From: Sinonovacula constricta | Lineage: Eukaryota > Mollusca > Bivalvia > Cardiida > Solecurtidae | Reading direction: 5' to 3' | Length of the DNA stretch: 64,000 nucleotides | NCBI GenBank assembly: GCA_007844125.1 | Contig: CM017559.1 | Span: 35,083,260 to 35,147,259, forward strand | Shown: positions 1 to 11,611 of the stretch, in pieces | How positions within the stretch are numbered: the first letter of the stretch is position 1 | Layout of the letters: each line of letters begins with the position of its first letter | Translations under genes and position numbers: made by a program | The notes under the pieces: generated by a model | What the model was told of the DNA's origin: nothing | The model's database searches: none | The model's input: the letters and a program-made list of their open reading frames with translations, nothing else

Positions 1-302
1 ATCTGGAGTTTCCCGTGATTAAATACGAAACCATTTTATGTCAACAGAATTTGCATTAGCCAAACAGCTGTTGATTGTGTATTGCATAACTATTATAATC
101 TTTATGTCTATTAAAGACATATTGATAAATAAGCCTCGAAATTTAGTCTGCTTCATTGTAGTATTATAAAAGTATCACATAGAAAATAGGAAAAGGATCT
201 TCGCACATATGTCATATTTCAAAATTCATACACCGGTTACGTTTCGCTGTGCTACAGTAACCTCTGAATTGCATGTGCTCAGAATGGGGATCATGTCTGT
301 GT

Positions 303-535
303 ACAAGGGCGGTTCCAGAAAATTTTGGTGATGGTGGTGGGGTTGGGCTATGAATCAAGACTCATTCAACTTTATAGCAGTAAATACTAGCTATATATAC
401 ACACTAAGGGACCATAACTTACATGTATGTGTTTTCACAACTCTTCTCTCTGACCTGTTTTGTGGTGATGGGGGTGGGGGGGGGGGGGCGGGGCTGAGGG
501 CGGGCGGGGCTGAGGGCGTGGGGGGGGGGGGGTGT
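303..535. repeat. G-rich low-complexity patch
   Basis: The plus strand is very G-rich, especially 470-535, where long G runs flank two copies of a GCGGGGCTGAGGGCG-like word. The left part (GGCGGTTCCAGAAAATTTTGG) resembles the G-rich ends of common invertebrate dispersed repeats, which is inference from memory. The short ORFs over this patch (poly-Gly on plus, poly-Pro on minus) are composition artefacts. Several GGG runs close together could form a G-quadruplex on the plus strand. Confidence 0.5.
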
Positions 536-2182
536 TTGATGCATCCATGCCTGCCAGTGTACAATAAAATCGATGCCAATGTAAAATCATTCCACTCGCA
601 TTAGAATTTGTAAATAATTTAAACATTTCCAAGACACCTTCATAAAATTAAACTATCATGGTATGAAAATATTAAAAATAAAACAAAAGTGTGTTATATC
701 GTTCAAATCTTATTTGTCCAGCACATTGTCCTTTTTGTATAATGACAGAGGTTGCTGTGATCTGCAAGTCACGTGATCTCTGAAGTAGAGGTTTGGCGAA
801 TATATGCAACATTGTTTATGAACTGTTCCCTCTGTGTGTCTGTAATTTTAGGACACAGATTCCACGGTTATGAAACATAATCATAGAAATATGAGACAAA
901 TGTATCACATAATTTGTTATTTAGAACTAAATACTAAAAGATTGTGTTATGAGTTAAAAACGAAGCCTTGATTCTTTAATATTTGTTATAACACTGATAC
1001 ATCATGACCTAAATTGTGATGATATGGCACAATTATGTATTAATGGTTGTTTATTCTGTGCTGAAAGCTTATATTTAGAATAAAAAATGTTAAGTTGATT
1101 TGATGTTACGCAAGCAGAGCGCTCCTAGTTCCGAGACAGTATACACGGATTACTTCCTTAAAATGACATTATACTAATAAATATGGTAAGAAACCGCTAT
1201 GGGCAAAGCTGACGAAAGTTTACTTTTCTTATCCTACAATTTTATATTTAAAAGTAGATTGACAAAAAAGGAATGAATCTTTTTTTGCATATTTCAAAAG
1301 TAGGATATCGTCTAATATATGTTCTAAAAGAGAATGAGACTAATACAAAGAAGTGTTATTATATATTCTTTATTTTCATTAATTATCATTTAGATAATTA
1401 AAGAAAACAGACGGTAGGGCGTTTTCTAATGTATAATAAATTTTCGTGAATTGCTAATATATTGCGTCCTCTTACATGGAATTGTTAGTACATGTATCCG
1501 AATATCATATTTCATTTTTATTTTATAACCTTACCTATAGAGTTTATATAACCGTAACTCATAATGAGCAATTTTCTTTTAATATCAATAATATACCACA
1601 ATAATCTCAAATGTCGTAAGAATAAATCTTAATTCGCGCATACTTATTGCTTAAAAGACAGTTTTATTGCTTAAAACTCATGCATTATAGTTTTAAAATT
1701 GAGTAATAACTTAAGGATAATTGTAAATGCGTCAGAGCTGAATAATACATCTTCTTATACAATTATTTTCTGTCAATGTATCTTTTTTTCAACATTTATA
1801 AAGTCAAGAAACACTCATTATTTATTTTCACAATTTGTCACATATTTCTGTATCTTTTTCCAATAACATGAATAATATCAACTCGTTATAAGTTACGCAG
1901 ATCAGTGGCAGTTGATGTCCCTAATTAAGTATCTTGCTTATTATTATGAAAATATTTAATGGGAGTTCCTATATGTATGAAACTTGCCTGCAAATATATA
2001 TATATCACTTCAACTAACTATACAATGAACTTTATTCATGAGACTACTGTGTTCTGATTAATTAAAAAAGCACGAAGATAAATAAGATTGGCCGTACCAC
2101 ATTTTCATAAGCAGCGTCCTTGATTTCTGAAAACACCAATAATTTGGCTTTTCTATATTTGAAAAGAGACAAAATGTTTATA

Positions 2183-2230
2183 TGACGTCATGACATTGTA
2201 TGATGTCATATTTTTTCTTACTATACGTCA
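2183..2230. promoter_or_regulatory. Cluster of CRE-like sites
   Basis: A perfect CRE palindrome TGACGTCA is at 2183-2190, a variant TGATGTCA at 2201-2208 and a half-site ACGTCA at 2225-2230. CREB/ATF-family bZIP proteins bind such sites. No gene start is visible nearby, so regulatory use is unproven. Confidence 0.3.
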
Positions 2231-2266
2231 TCGCTTGGACTGTTCAAAACTACACTTGTACATATG

Positions 2267-2665
2267 TTGATATTTTTATATTACTAGTTAATTTTGTCTA
2301 TATGTTACTTCATTTTATAAGTTTTATCTCCCGATGCTGTTAGTTGTCTCACTTCGATGGGATACTTTTCTTACACTGTTTTTATCGATATAAAAAAACC
2401 TTCAGGAAGTGCAGAAGGTGGCAGTGCTCCACAAACCAGACGTACATGTAAGTACCCCAGTCGGTCCTTTTGCAGACTGGCCGTTTCAAGGATGTAACTG
2501 CTGTTTTTTTTTGTTTTGTTTTTTGTTTGTTTGTGTGTTATGGCTTGTCTCTGTGTTGTTGTTTTTGTCACTTTTGCATTAACCCTGTTTGTCTTTGTCT
2601 AGAGGTAGATAATATTTGAATGTCTGTGGTAATTCCTATAGGACCTTTTCTTTGCCTATTAATGT
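2267..2665 (+). repeat. Hairpin-core dispersed element, copy A
   Basis: One of at least four closely related copies (also near 6585, 46831 and 58944). The shared order is a TTTTATCTCCCGATGC-like block, a TTTACACTGTTT block, AACCTTCGGGAAGTG, the core CAGTCGGTCCTTTTGCCGACTG (here partly mutated, 2459-2480), then TTTGTCTAG and an AGGACCTTTTC-like right end. It has no coding capacity. It may be a SINE or MITE; neither a Pol III promoter nor terminal repeats are clear. Boundaries were judged by eye from where copies stop matching. Confidence 0.7.
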
Positions 2666-2794
2666 TTTGACTAGAACCAGTTTGTTATTCGACGTGTTAT
2701 AATCAGTAGCATCACACATTTGACAAACACATCGTTGCCGAATAAGAGATTTACTTTTTTATTACATCCACCCCACTCCGCTGTCTAAATTAAC

Positions 2795-3000
2795 GAGATT
2801 ATTGCTTCTGCAAACGCGGTATGTTCATAAATCAAGGAGAAATCGATAGCTGTTCGACTGAAAACAGATGTAATAAAGGAGAACAAAATCAAAATACCAA
2901 AATGTAATAATTCTATTGGAGAACGAAAGGCATTAAATTTCTTGGCTAAAGAAAGGCACAACGCCATTCTACCAGCAGACCAAGGAAAAACCAACAGTAG
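2795..3000 (+). pseudogene. Eroded Penelope-like element fragment (region before the RT domain)
   Basis: The plus frame beginning GAG at 2795 reads as a short peptide broken by one TAA near 2828. After it come RLKTDVIKENKIKIPKCN, GERKALNFLAKE and AILPADQGKT. This order (basic helix, IPK, ERKAL..L, then ILPADKGK) matches my knowledge of the stretch at the start of the Penelope-like reverse transcriptase, where the usual motif is LPADKG. The K to Q change, the stop and the loss of everything downstream indicate a dead fragment. The 91-residue ORF on the opposite strand at 2785-3060 is its antisense shadow. Identification is by recalled motif only. Confidence 0.5.
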
Positions 3001-3060
3001 CTTTAAAACAGGAACAGAACAGAACATATTTTTATTCAGAATTGTACTCATGTACATCAT

Positions 3061-4080
3061 CGTATTATAAATACAATAAACAAATATAGTATCCGTTTTA
3101 GTTATAAATATGGAAGCAAAGAAATAATAATGATAATATATTAAGCCTTTTATGTGATAGTTGCATTATAATAAAATAAAAGAGGTCGGGGTCTGGATAC
3201 GAGCCGTAAATGGACTAGTTAGTAAATGACAAGGACCCTTGTGAAATATTGAGAAATAACCCCACATGACCGATTAAAGCAGTTAATTGATAGATTTCTT
3301 TTTAAAATTTGGAGTCATAAATTCAATCCATTATCATCGATCCTGAGCATAGAAATAACATAAATAGTTGTGTTAGAAATGCTACACTTTCTTTCCTGTC
3401 CATTTGGCGTGTGTGAATACAATTGCAATCATTTAAATACATTCCAGCAGTTTTTTTTGTTCAAATATTTGAAAATCATCCGCATTTTTATCGTTCTCAA
3501 ATTGTTATAGGAAGACAATCCATATTTAATGCCTTTTTAATTAGTTAATGTTTAACAAATCGTTTGATTAGTTCAGTTTTAGCAAATTATAGTGAAACCT
3601 TTCTCCATATATATCGTATTTTCTCACTTTAACGCTTCTTTCGAACCACGTAGTTTTCCCGCAACGACGTCAGACTTAATGTGTTTTGATTTTTGTCGCT
3701 AAAAAGTATGACGTCAATGACGTCATTAATTTTGAAGTCGTTGACGTTACGTTCAAAATATGTAAACATTAGTTATTTCTCGATGTAAATCCTCCATGAA
3801 AACGGGGGGAGGTTTAAATTATGTAATCTGTAAATGGTAAATGACTAACTTTGAATGCACTCAGTGGATTAGCATATCTGTTTCCTGTGTGTCTACGCCA
3901 ACGATGGTAAAGCCGGCGTGTCTGAATTATCGGGTTAAGGTGCCTTGATTTAATGCTTGTCTTATTCAATTTGTAAACGCATGAACTGAATATGACAAAA
4001 ACATAAACTCTTAAGTTATCGGTCTTAGTATGAAAAGATTTACGGGGTATGGATCCTGTGTATCAAAAGAGCAATTGTAC
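3061..4080. other. Non-coding stretch with a second CRE cluster
   Basis: No gene is visible. Two perfect TGACGTCA sites lie one base apart at 3709-3716 and 3718-3725, with related GACGTC words near 3666 and 3745. The rest is AT-rich DNA without long open frames. Confidence 0.5.
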
Positions 4081-4760
4081 AAGAAAAGTTGATGATGCGA
4101 AGCATCAAAGGTGAGAATAAAGCAATATGGGAGCAAGTAACAAAGACATTTTAAAAGTTATGGTTTTTATTTGAAAGTTTTCAGTATACTATAAATCTCG
4201 AAAAAAGTATGTAAAACTTTTATTTCCGAAAACATAGAATGGTTAAAATCAAAATAAAAAGCAAAACCCGACACTTTTAAATATGTTTTCTAAGATGTTA
4301 CATATGTAGATGTTACATGTGTATAAAAAAAGTTCCAAATTTATTATAATTAACCATAAAACTAAAGAGTTCAAGCAGAAATTGCACATGTGTAGCAGCC
4401 TCACAATTACACAAATAAGTATTGTGCATATGGTATTTTTCTCGAAAGTAGTGTATTTTTTTTTCTTTCTCAGTATCTTATTGTTTATTTTTAAAGTTAT
4501 TAGAAAGACACACAAAAATAAATATAAAAATAACTAAGTAAAAATAGAACGCCGTTTAACTAATTAGGACCCGTATTTTACCAGGTTTAGAAAGTCCGCA
4601 AAACAAACTTTCCCCATGTGCCAATATCAGTGAGCATTCCATATATTGGCCTTGCGAATCAGCTCGTCGCCAATTACATATTCCGTGCATTAAATTGAAT
4701 GACCTAAGTCACCGTACTTTACTCTATTTTGTAATTGGAAGGCATACCATCTAAATTTAT
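4081..4760. repeat. Dispersed element with TGATGCGAAGCATCA hairpin, copy 1
   Basis: The left end carries AAGAAAAGTTGATGATGCGA and a perfect 6-bp stem with GAA loop (TGATGC-GAA-GCATCA) near 4094-4108. The right part (about 4590-4720: GTCCGC, ACTTTCCCCATGTG, GTGAGCATTCCAT, CGTCGCCAAT) matches 51985-52085, where a second copy also begins with the hairpin. The small ORFs on both strands at 4249-4537 lie inside this element and are not genes. It could be a non-autonomous DNA element, perhaps Helitron-like because of the end hairpin, but this is not established. Confidence 0.55.
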
Positions 4761-6580
4761 AAGAAGTCATAGCACAAAGCTGTGTGCGAATGTATAAATA
4801 ATTTTCAGGTGTATGAATAAAATACCTTCCTTAGAAATCTAGGATATTGTAAAATGTGATATTCAATATAGTCAAACTGCTATAAGGTAAGACAATTTAA
4901 AAAAAAATCATGTTTTGTTTCACCGAGTTGGAAAGTTGTATTGTTTTTAGATAGCCGTGTAAGTATTTGTTTTATTGACCAAGAAAAGAGTTGATTAAAA
5001 AATGGATCTGATAATAGAAAAATAGCTAATATTTTATTTATTTTATATATTCACGCTTTACTTAAAAAATAATACATAAAATAATTTTAATTGCACATGT
5101 GGTACCTTATTGTTCGCAAGTTGCACTCAACGTTTAATTAAAACATATTCACTTTAAAAGATAGTTCCAAGTTCATTTGTTTTGTCACTCTGTTTTTAAA
5201 ATTAACCAACTATGTTTAAGCAATAAATGAATGTTTAAATGATGAAAAATTGAGTTGAAATAAATAGCGAAAGTAAAATAAAATACTGTTTGTTCAGTAA
5301 GAGAGTGAAAGTAACTGTTTGTTTTCAAGAAATATGGCAATTAAAAACATGCCGTGTAGGTAAACAAATAGATGGTACTCATTTTGGTCAAACTATGATA
5401 TTGTATAGTCATTCACTGACTTGGAAAAGCTTCAATCTACATATGAGGAACGGAATGATATTTTTAAATATATACGAAATATTATTATCACAGTAGAATA
5501 AAACTGTCATAGATAAATAATAGGATTTCACATTTTGGTATAAAGTGACGCTAAGTCTCTTGATTTTGTACTTGAGTAGGTTATACATTTCATCGAAACA
5601 TTAACAAATGATTCAAATCAGGTTTCGTGTATGTCGTTATCGTAATTTTCGACAGCCATCACTTTAAATTGTAAATACTGTCGACTGTACAGCTATTTTG
5701 TCAAACCAGAAACTCGTAATTATTCCGCAATATGTAATCGATTGACATAAACGTCTTTCGACTTTCCAGCAACTCCGTATAGCCACACACATCTGACAAT
5801 CATAACACAATTTTCAGGCTAATCCCAGATTTATAGAGCTCAGAGGTTGGTACCTCTTCCTAGAGAGCGCTGTTTCTTACGCACAACAGTTTCTCTTCTA
5901 TTATGCCTGACCGAAACCAAACACCTCATTCAATCTGTAGAATTATTTCCATCAACCAACAGCCTGGAAAGAAAAATATTCCAACAATATTCTAACAGAA
6001 GACACTTACCGCATTGAAAAAAAGAAGTCACAAAGTAGATATATAAAACCAATGCCAGGGTTTATTATGGCTATATAAGCTGTTTTACGAAGGCGCGGAA
6101 AGTGCTTACAAAAAGACAACAAATCATCACTGTTTACCAAGCTGTGCAACATTAACTATCAACACTTGCGTAAAGGCCCTCGCATTTTCATTCCCCAGTT
6201 CTCAAACCCGAAAAAGCTTCACCCGACACATAATTTGTGTTTATTTACGCTTTTATCATCAGATAATAAATCATTACTTTGATATACTGTTATTCATGTA
6301 CAAATTCCATGAAATAAATAAAATCAGAACATTAAAAAAAATACCGATAACTGTTTTTGCATGTTTATTCGTATAGATGAGTACAAACGACAAGCACCTT
6401 CACAAAGTTGCTGCTTTAAATAACATGCTTGCAAAAATCTGTTAATATATGTCTTCGATTCTTCACACATATCAGTAGAGTCAATACCTCTTACATGTAA
6501 TCGTACGTTAAATGTGTCTATCTTTCGGATTTGATTTTTACGTTAGACGTTATAATAAGATACATAATGTTAGATTTGAT
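4761..6580. other. AT-rich non-coding stretch
   Basis: No gene or clear repeat could be supported here. The short ORF at 5290-5496 has no recognisable features and is likely chance. Confidence 0.5.
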
Positions 6581-6584
6581 TACT

Positions 6585-6945
6585 AATAAGGTATTTCAAG
6601 TTTCAAATAATAAGTTCATTTTATTAGTTTTAACTCCCAATGCAGGTGCTTTCTTATTGTTGTGTCACTATGATGAGACATTTTTATTTACACTGTTTGA
6701 TAGAAAAACCTTCGGGAAGTGCCAGATTGGAGCACTCCACAAACCAGGTTTAAGCACCCCAGTCGGTCCTTTTGCCGACTGAATGTCCCTATGCGGTAAC
6801 TGCTGGTTTTTCATTTTCTGTGTTACGTCTCGTCTCTGTATATTTGTCACTTTTACATTTACCCTGTTTGCCTTTGTCTAGATGCAGTTTTAGATTTAAA
6901 TATTTGTGATAATATTTACAAGACATTTCCTTATTTACCTATTAA
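6585..6945 (+). repeat. Hairpin-core dispersed element, copy B
   Basis: Same architecture as the copy at 2267-2665. The hairpin is perfect here: CAGTCGG at 6760-6766 and CCGACTG at 6775-6781 around an 8-base loop. The flanking AACCTTCGGGAAGTGCCAG and CCCTGTTTGCCTTTGTCTAG words are shared with the other copies. ORFs overlapping it on both strands (6531-6782, 6668-6850) are by-products of the repeat. Confidence 0.7.
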
Positions 6946-7988
6946 ATAATAAATAGGTACATAGAAACATTGAATGATGACGCCCAGTTATGTAAAGCTC
7001 AGTGAGTCACCCCTAGCAAAGGCATAATAAAACCAGTCTATAAAATGGATTGAGAACGGCAACACAAAGGGTCATATGAAGAATCTCTGTAATCAAAGAA
7101 TGATTTAACGTTTGATTTTCTATGTGTCACTGTTTGTTTCCGGATGAACGTCGACAGCAAATATTAATCATAAAGCGAAGAATATACATGTAGCATTTCC
7201 TTAAGGAAGTCTTTAATTTGAAAACGTTACTGTTTAAATGTCGGGGTTTTAAACAAAGAAAAAAATCATACCTCTCATGGTGATTGAAATATGACCAACA
7301 CGTGTCCGTCTAGGTATACAATACAAAGATATTGTTAATTTGATTTTTTTGAATTTTCCATAGTGCCAATTAACATTTCAGAACCTTAGGACAAAAGATG
7401 ATCCCTAACAATTATGTCGATAAGCATTTTCTCATAGTTCATATAACAAAGGCCTCTTAATGGTCTTTTTTTTAAATCATCTTGCTCGGGTCTTAACTCT
7501 AAACATTCTACAATAATCAGAACATTCCAATAGCATAGACCTGCGGTTATGGCTTCCATGTGCTTATGTTTACTGTGCACTGCCTTAAATAAAATCCGTC
7601 TCCTCTTATATTCTATTTACCGATAAAATATACCAAACAAAATTATAACTATTCCAGTAGACTTCTACTGCTATGTTACATTTATAGATAGTGTCCGTAC
7701 AAATGTTGTTTGAGAACATGATATTCATGACGAGATACATTAGTCAATCTGGTGCAAGAGCGAGTCATTACCTAGATGCATACATTTCAAGATTCATGCT
7801 TTTGATATCATTTTATTTTAGGAACTATTTTTCCACAGTTTGTAGTGGTAGTTAACTTGCAAGACTTTAACTTTTACATAGGAGCCAGTATTTATATTTA
7901 TTGTGCGCTGTATCAAATACCTTTGTAAAACTGGCATTTTTATCGTTGAATTACACGAACAACATAAAGTGAACAAGACAGAAATAGA

Positions 7989-8129
7989 GAATACGAGGTT
8001 AGTGTTGATACAGATAAATGTTATCATGCGAGGATAAGAAAATCAGAAAACACGAGGTTTTGCCGAGTGCTTTCTGATTTCGAGCCGAGCATGATAATAT
8101 TTATCTATATCAACACTAACCTTGTATTC
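7989..8129. repeat. Long palindrome (foldback element)
   Basis: The outer arms of about 41 bp (7989-8029 and 8089-8129) are inverted copies with about three mismatches. Inside them a second stem of about 18 bp (AAATCAGAAA... against ...TTTCTGATTT) surrounds a short loop near 8062. The whole 141-bp segment could fold into one hairpin with a small internal bulge. It fits a foldback/MITE remnant. No target-site duplication could be assigned. Confidence 0.75.
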
Positions 8130-8562
8130 TTTTTATCCCACCATCAACAGTTTTTTCAAATGGGTTAAAAAGACAAACATTTAAATTTACCGCTACTGCT
8201 TCTGTCCTACATGATCTGACATTCCAATGCAATATACGAAATTCATGCGCGTGCAAAGAGTAATTCGGCTATAAGAAATAGTTCTATTTTACAATTAAAA
8301 AATATAACAATAAACATGTTATTTCTTTTATTTTATTTGCACTTTACATAAGGTTGTAATTCTATTGATTACGATATTTTAAAATAATGGTTGGAAAAAA
8401 ACAAAACAAAAATCACACCCTCGAGTAAAGTTATACATACATGTAATGTATAATGTCGTGTAACATTAAATTTGCTACGCACATGCATGGCATGAAAAAA
8501 CGCTAATTACATTCGATGTTTGTATGTGTTTGTGATTGTAACAATTAGTTTGCTCATGGATT

Positions 8563-9054
8563 TTAATTGTTGATGACATTGAAATTCTGAACATTGCATA
8601 CAGCGTCATAAAATTGCGAAGATAGTTGTGTCTTTGACAGTGTGACTTGCGAATTTTGGAGAAATGTTGGGATTGGAGGTGGTGAGCTGGTGTTCATGTT
8701 TAAGCCCAAAATCTGTAATTTGTTAGCACATTTGTCCAGATCTGTGCAGTCAGCTTTATTTGATTCAACCAAAGATTGAGATCTATCTAAACCATTCGAA
8801 TGTTCATCATGTACCGTCATTTGATCTTCAGGGTATGTCCTCAGGTTAGGCAGCTGATTGCTGCTTTCTGGGACAGTCACAGATTCAAGATCAACTTCCT
8901 TCTCAAAAATGTAAGGATTAAAGCCAAGATTTGCCTCAAAATCCCTGTAGCTCATCACTACAACCTTGCTTAGGTTTTCAAACGATTCTTTATCAAATTC
9001 TTTCAATTCACACCAAATAACTTGAAAACAACGGGGACTCACATAATCTGACAT
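8563..9054 (-). CDS. Hypothetical protein, 163 residues
   Basis: A complete ORF from ATG (complement of 9052-9054) to TAA, with A at -3 of the start. I do not recognise the product. The N-terminal 55 residues mix hydrophobic and acidic positions (VIWCELKEFDKESFENL, MSYRDFEANLGFNPYIF) and could form a small fold. The middle and C-terminus are polar and Ser/Thr/Pro/Gln-rich (SSPPPIPTF), probably disordered. There is no signal peptide or membrane segment. An open frame this long is uncommon in AT-rich DNA and the composition is protein-like, so it may be a real single-exon gene, a terminal exon or a retrocopy. A TTTATT on plus (AATAAA on minus) near 8330 could serve as poly(A) signal. No partner exons were found. 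Confidence 0.4.
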   Translation of the reverse strand: MSDYVSPRCFQVIWCELKEFDKESFENLSKVVVMSYRDFEANLGFNPYIFEKEVDLESVTVPESSNQLPNLRTYPEDQMTVHDEHSNGLDRSQSLVESNKADCTDLDKCANKLQILGLNMNTSSPPPIPTFLQNSQVTLSKTQLSSQFYDAVCNVQNFNVINN

Positions 9055-9512
9055 TTTGACAGTTGTTTATATTGTTGCAGACTACAAATTCGTATTGATT
9101 GTATTACTGTTCATAAACAGTTTCAATCCTGTGCCTGTATTACTTTTTGTTTTAGATAATTGCATTTTTATGTATTGTAAATTTGTACATTTTGATTAAT
9201 AAAGCTTTTACATATATATATTTATAATTTTCTACATGATTGTTAAATAGAACTTTGGACGATCGCGATGAACTGTTCCGTAAGTCAGTCGGTTAAGACG
9301 CAGCTTCCTAAATTTTCAATCCTGCAGAACAGAGATTGAGACCTCGCTCATCACTCCCTTTTAATGGCCTCGTCTGCTCCATTTAACTAATCTTTATATT
9401 ATGGACATTTTTGGGGTGGTCGCATAATTACGGGATAAATTATTTTCTTTCACGTAAACAGTACTAATCGTGTCCTCAGAAAAAAGTAGTCCGGCTTAGA
9501 GCAGGTGTACGA

Positions 9513-9600
9513 ATATCGGTTGATAAAGCTTATCTTCATCACACGGGTTATATGAACCGATATTTACAGAGATGTTGGGATAAAAGCTATTATCCCACAG
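9513..9600. repeat. Two adjacent hairpins
   Basis: A perfect 10-bp inverted repeat, AATATCGGTT (9513-9522) and AACCGATATT (9556-9565), is followed at once by a second one, TGTTGGGATAA (9574-9584) against TTATCCCACA (9591-9600). They could be structural ends of a small mobile element. Confidence 0.4.
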
Positions 9601-10309
9601 TCATTATGTTAAGTGTACATGTACATAATACAGGCGTGTTTTATCGTGAACCCTGCTGCAAACTTGCATTCAATAACTTAAGTATAAATAATCTTATCTT
9701 TAGATTTGTCATACCCTTTGGATTTTACAAGATTTAAGTTTACGCTTGTCTTCAATGACTGCGTGCATAATACACATTTCGTGCATTTGAAATTTTACTT
9801 GATTTACTGCGATTAGAGACATGTGTTATCAACGTTGTAAATAAAGTCTGCAGAAAGGTTGTTCCAAACAAACGACTACTTACAATTTGTCAAGCAAATC
9901 GATTTTTCCTAACATTGCTGATTATATGTACAGTGTGCTGCATTAGATGTTAAAAGTCGGCGAATTCAGATCGGTGTACCCAGCGTTAAAAACAATTCCA
10001 TGTCGATCTTATGAATCGTAAATTAATAAATTATTTTACGAGTAGTGAACATGCCAATGGTTTAATCTTTAAAGTAAACAAAAAATCAGACATTATATAA
10101 GCTTAAGCGTCAACATCGCCACAGCTTGCAGGGAAGGTGTGGTGCAAGTGTAAAGCAAACTTTGTTGGTGTGTGTTAACCTCTAGTGTCGATGCTTGTAG
10201 TAATCGTGCATTGTCACAGGTGGTATCAGTAGTTGGATTTAGTTTCGTATCCATGTACACAAGGTATAAAAAGGATGCGAGAAAATATTGTAGGAATATT
10301 GTAATGTAC

Positions 10310-10700
10310 GAGAAAAAAAGAACGTGTAATGGACGTGTAATAAAGAACATGAAATAATGAGTAATAAAGAACATGTATTAACGAGTAATAAAGAACATGT
10401 AATGGACGAGTAATAAAGAAATTAAAATAACGAGTAATAAAGAACATGTAATGTACGAGTAATAAAGAAATTAAAATAACGAGTAATAAAGAACATGTAA
10501 TGTACGAGTAATAAAGAAATTAAAATAACGAGTAATAAAGAACATGTAATGCACGAGTAAATAAGAACATTTAATAAAGATTAATAAAGAACATGTACAT
10601 GTAATGTTAAAGTAATTAAGAACATGTAATACACGAGTAATCACGAAAATGCAATGACGAGTTATAAAGAATCTGTAATGAAAAAGTTGTAAATAACGTG
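10310..10700. repeat. Tandem repeat, about 24-bp unit with 49-bp higher-order period
   Basis: Copies of a CGAGTAATAAAGAACATGTAATG-like unit alternate with a CGAGTAATAAAGAAATTAAAATAA-like unit. The pair, 49 bp long, is repeated at least three times nearly perfectly in 10400-10560 and decays on both sides. The overlapping ORFs (10093-10447) are products of the repeat. Confidence 0.75.
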
Positions 10701-11390
10701 TAATAATCTAATAAATATAAGCATAATTTTATTGGAAAAAGCTTTTTGTTTCACCTGCATAAGGATATTATTTTTTGTATTTGTTCCTGGATTAATCAAT
10801 TAGCGCTTCATCCAAATTAAAATGCTTGATTCATTTATTATACACTGACACTTTTGACTATCAACATGTATCTAAATTAAGTGAATTGTGTCATCCGTGC
10901 AGCAGCCGCCTTAAATGTATGAGTCACCACGACTCCTTACTATCGATTAGCAGATCTGTCTTTTTGATTTTCCAATAAAACTTTTTGTATGCCCCATATT
11001 TGCTATTAAAGTCACATTGGGTTCGCTTGGCTATACATACTGTCATAGCTTGCAAACAATATTGATTTCAGTGCAAAATAAATACAGTTTTTGATGTAAA
11101 ATATCTGTAGAAACGATTTTTATGTTTACCCTGCAGATCTGGCGTATATTGTTTTTTTTTTTCATATGTAGATTATAAAAATAAAACATATCATGTATTA
11201 TGTCATAAAACTGCGTACATACGTATAATTAACGCATATGTATTAGACGCATAAGTATTTAAAAGAAAGCCGTTTTAGTTGAAAAGCTGTTTAACAACCA
11301 ATGTTTAAAATGTAAACATATAATATATGAATTTCTCGGGAGAGCTGCTTGCCACGACGTGGAACATTTTGGACTTTGCCCGATTTATTG

Positions 11391-11611
11391 TTTGTTTTTG
11401 TTTTCGAAATACATCGCAGCGACCAATTATGATCATTATAGCGACGTACAGCTATTTTGGTGGAGGAAGACCACGAACAAATGTCTAGGTAGAACCACCG
11501 GTGCACCGCAGGTCAGCTGGAAGACCTTCCCACATTAACTCATTCGCCTCGAACGGGACTCGAACCCACGCGCCACTACCACTACCACTACCACTACGCC
11601 ACTATGCCCGG
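11391..11611 (-). repeat. tRNA-derived SINE (family 1), internally rearranged
   Basis: On the minus strand it has a tRNA-like head with box B (GGTTCGAGTCC type), the body words GGTCTTCCAGCTGAC, CGGTGGTTCTACC, AGACATTTGT and TCTTCCTCCACCAAAAT, and the tail ATTGGTCGCTGCGATGTATT. The box A region is abnormal: GGTAGT is tandemly repeated about four times (11576-11598), and the segment between box A and box B found in other copies is missing. Confidence 0.8.

Larger units (their letters stand above)
1..2266. other. AT-rich non-coding stretch
   Basis: No supportable gene is visible. The stretch is AT-rich with many stops in all frames. The only notable parts are a G-rich low-complexity patch near 303-535 and a small group of CRE-like sites near 2183-2230, both listed separately. 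Confidence 0.6.

Noticed and set aside
2785..3060. 91-residue minus-strand ORF with hydrophobic stretches
   Set aside because: The plus strand of the same segment carries a recognisable Penelope-like motif, so this is its antisense.
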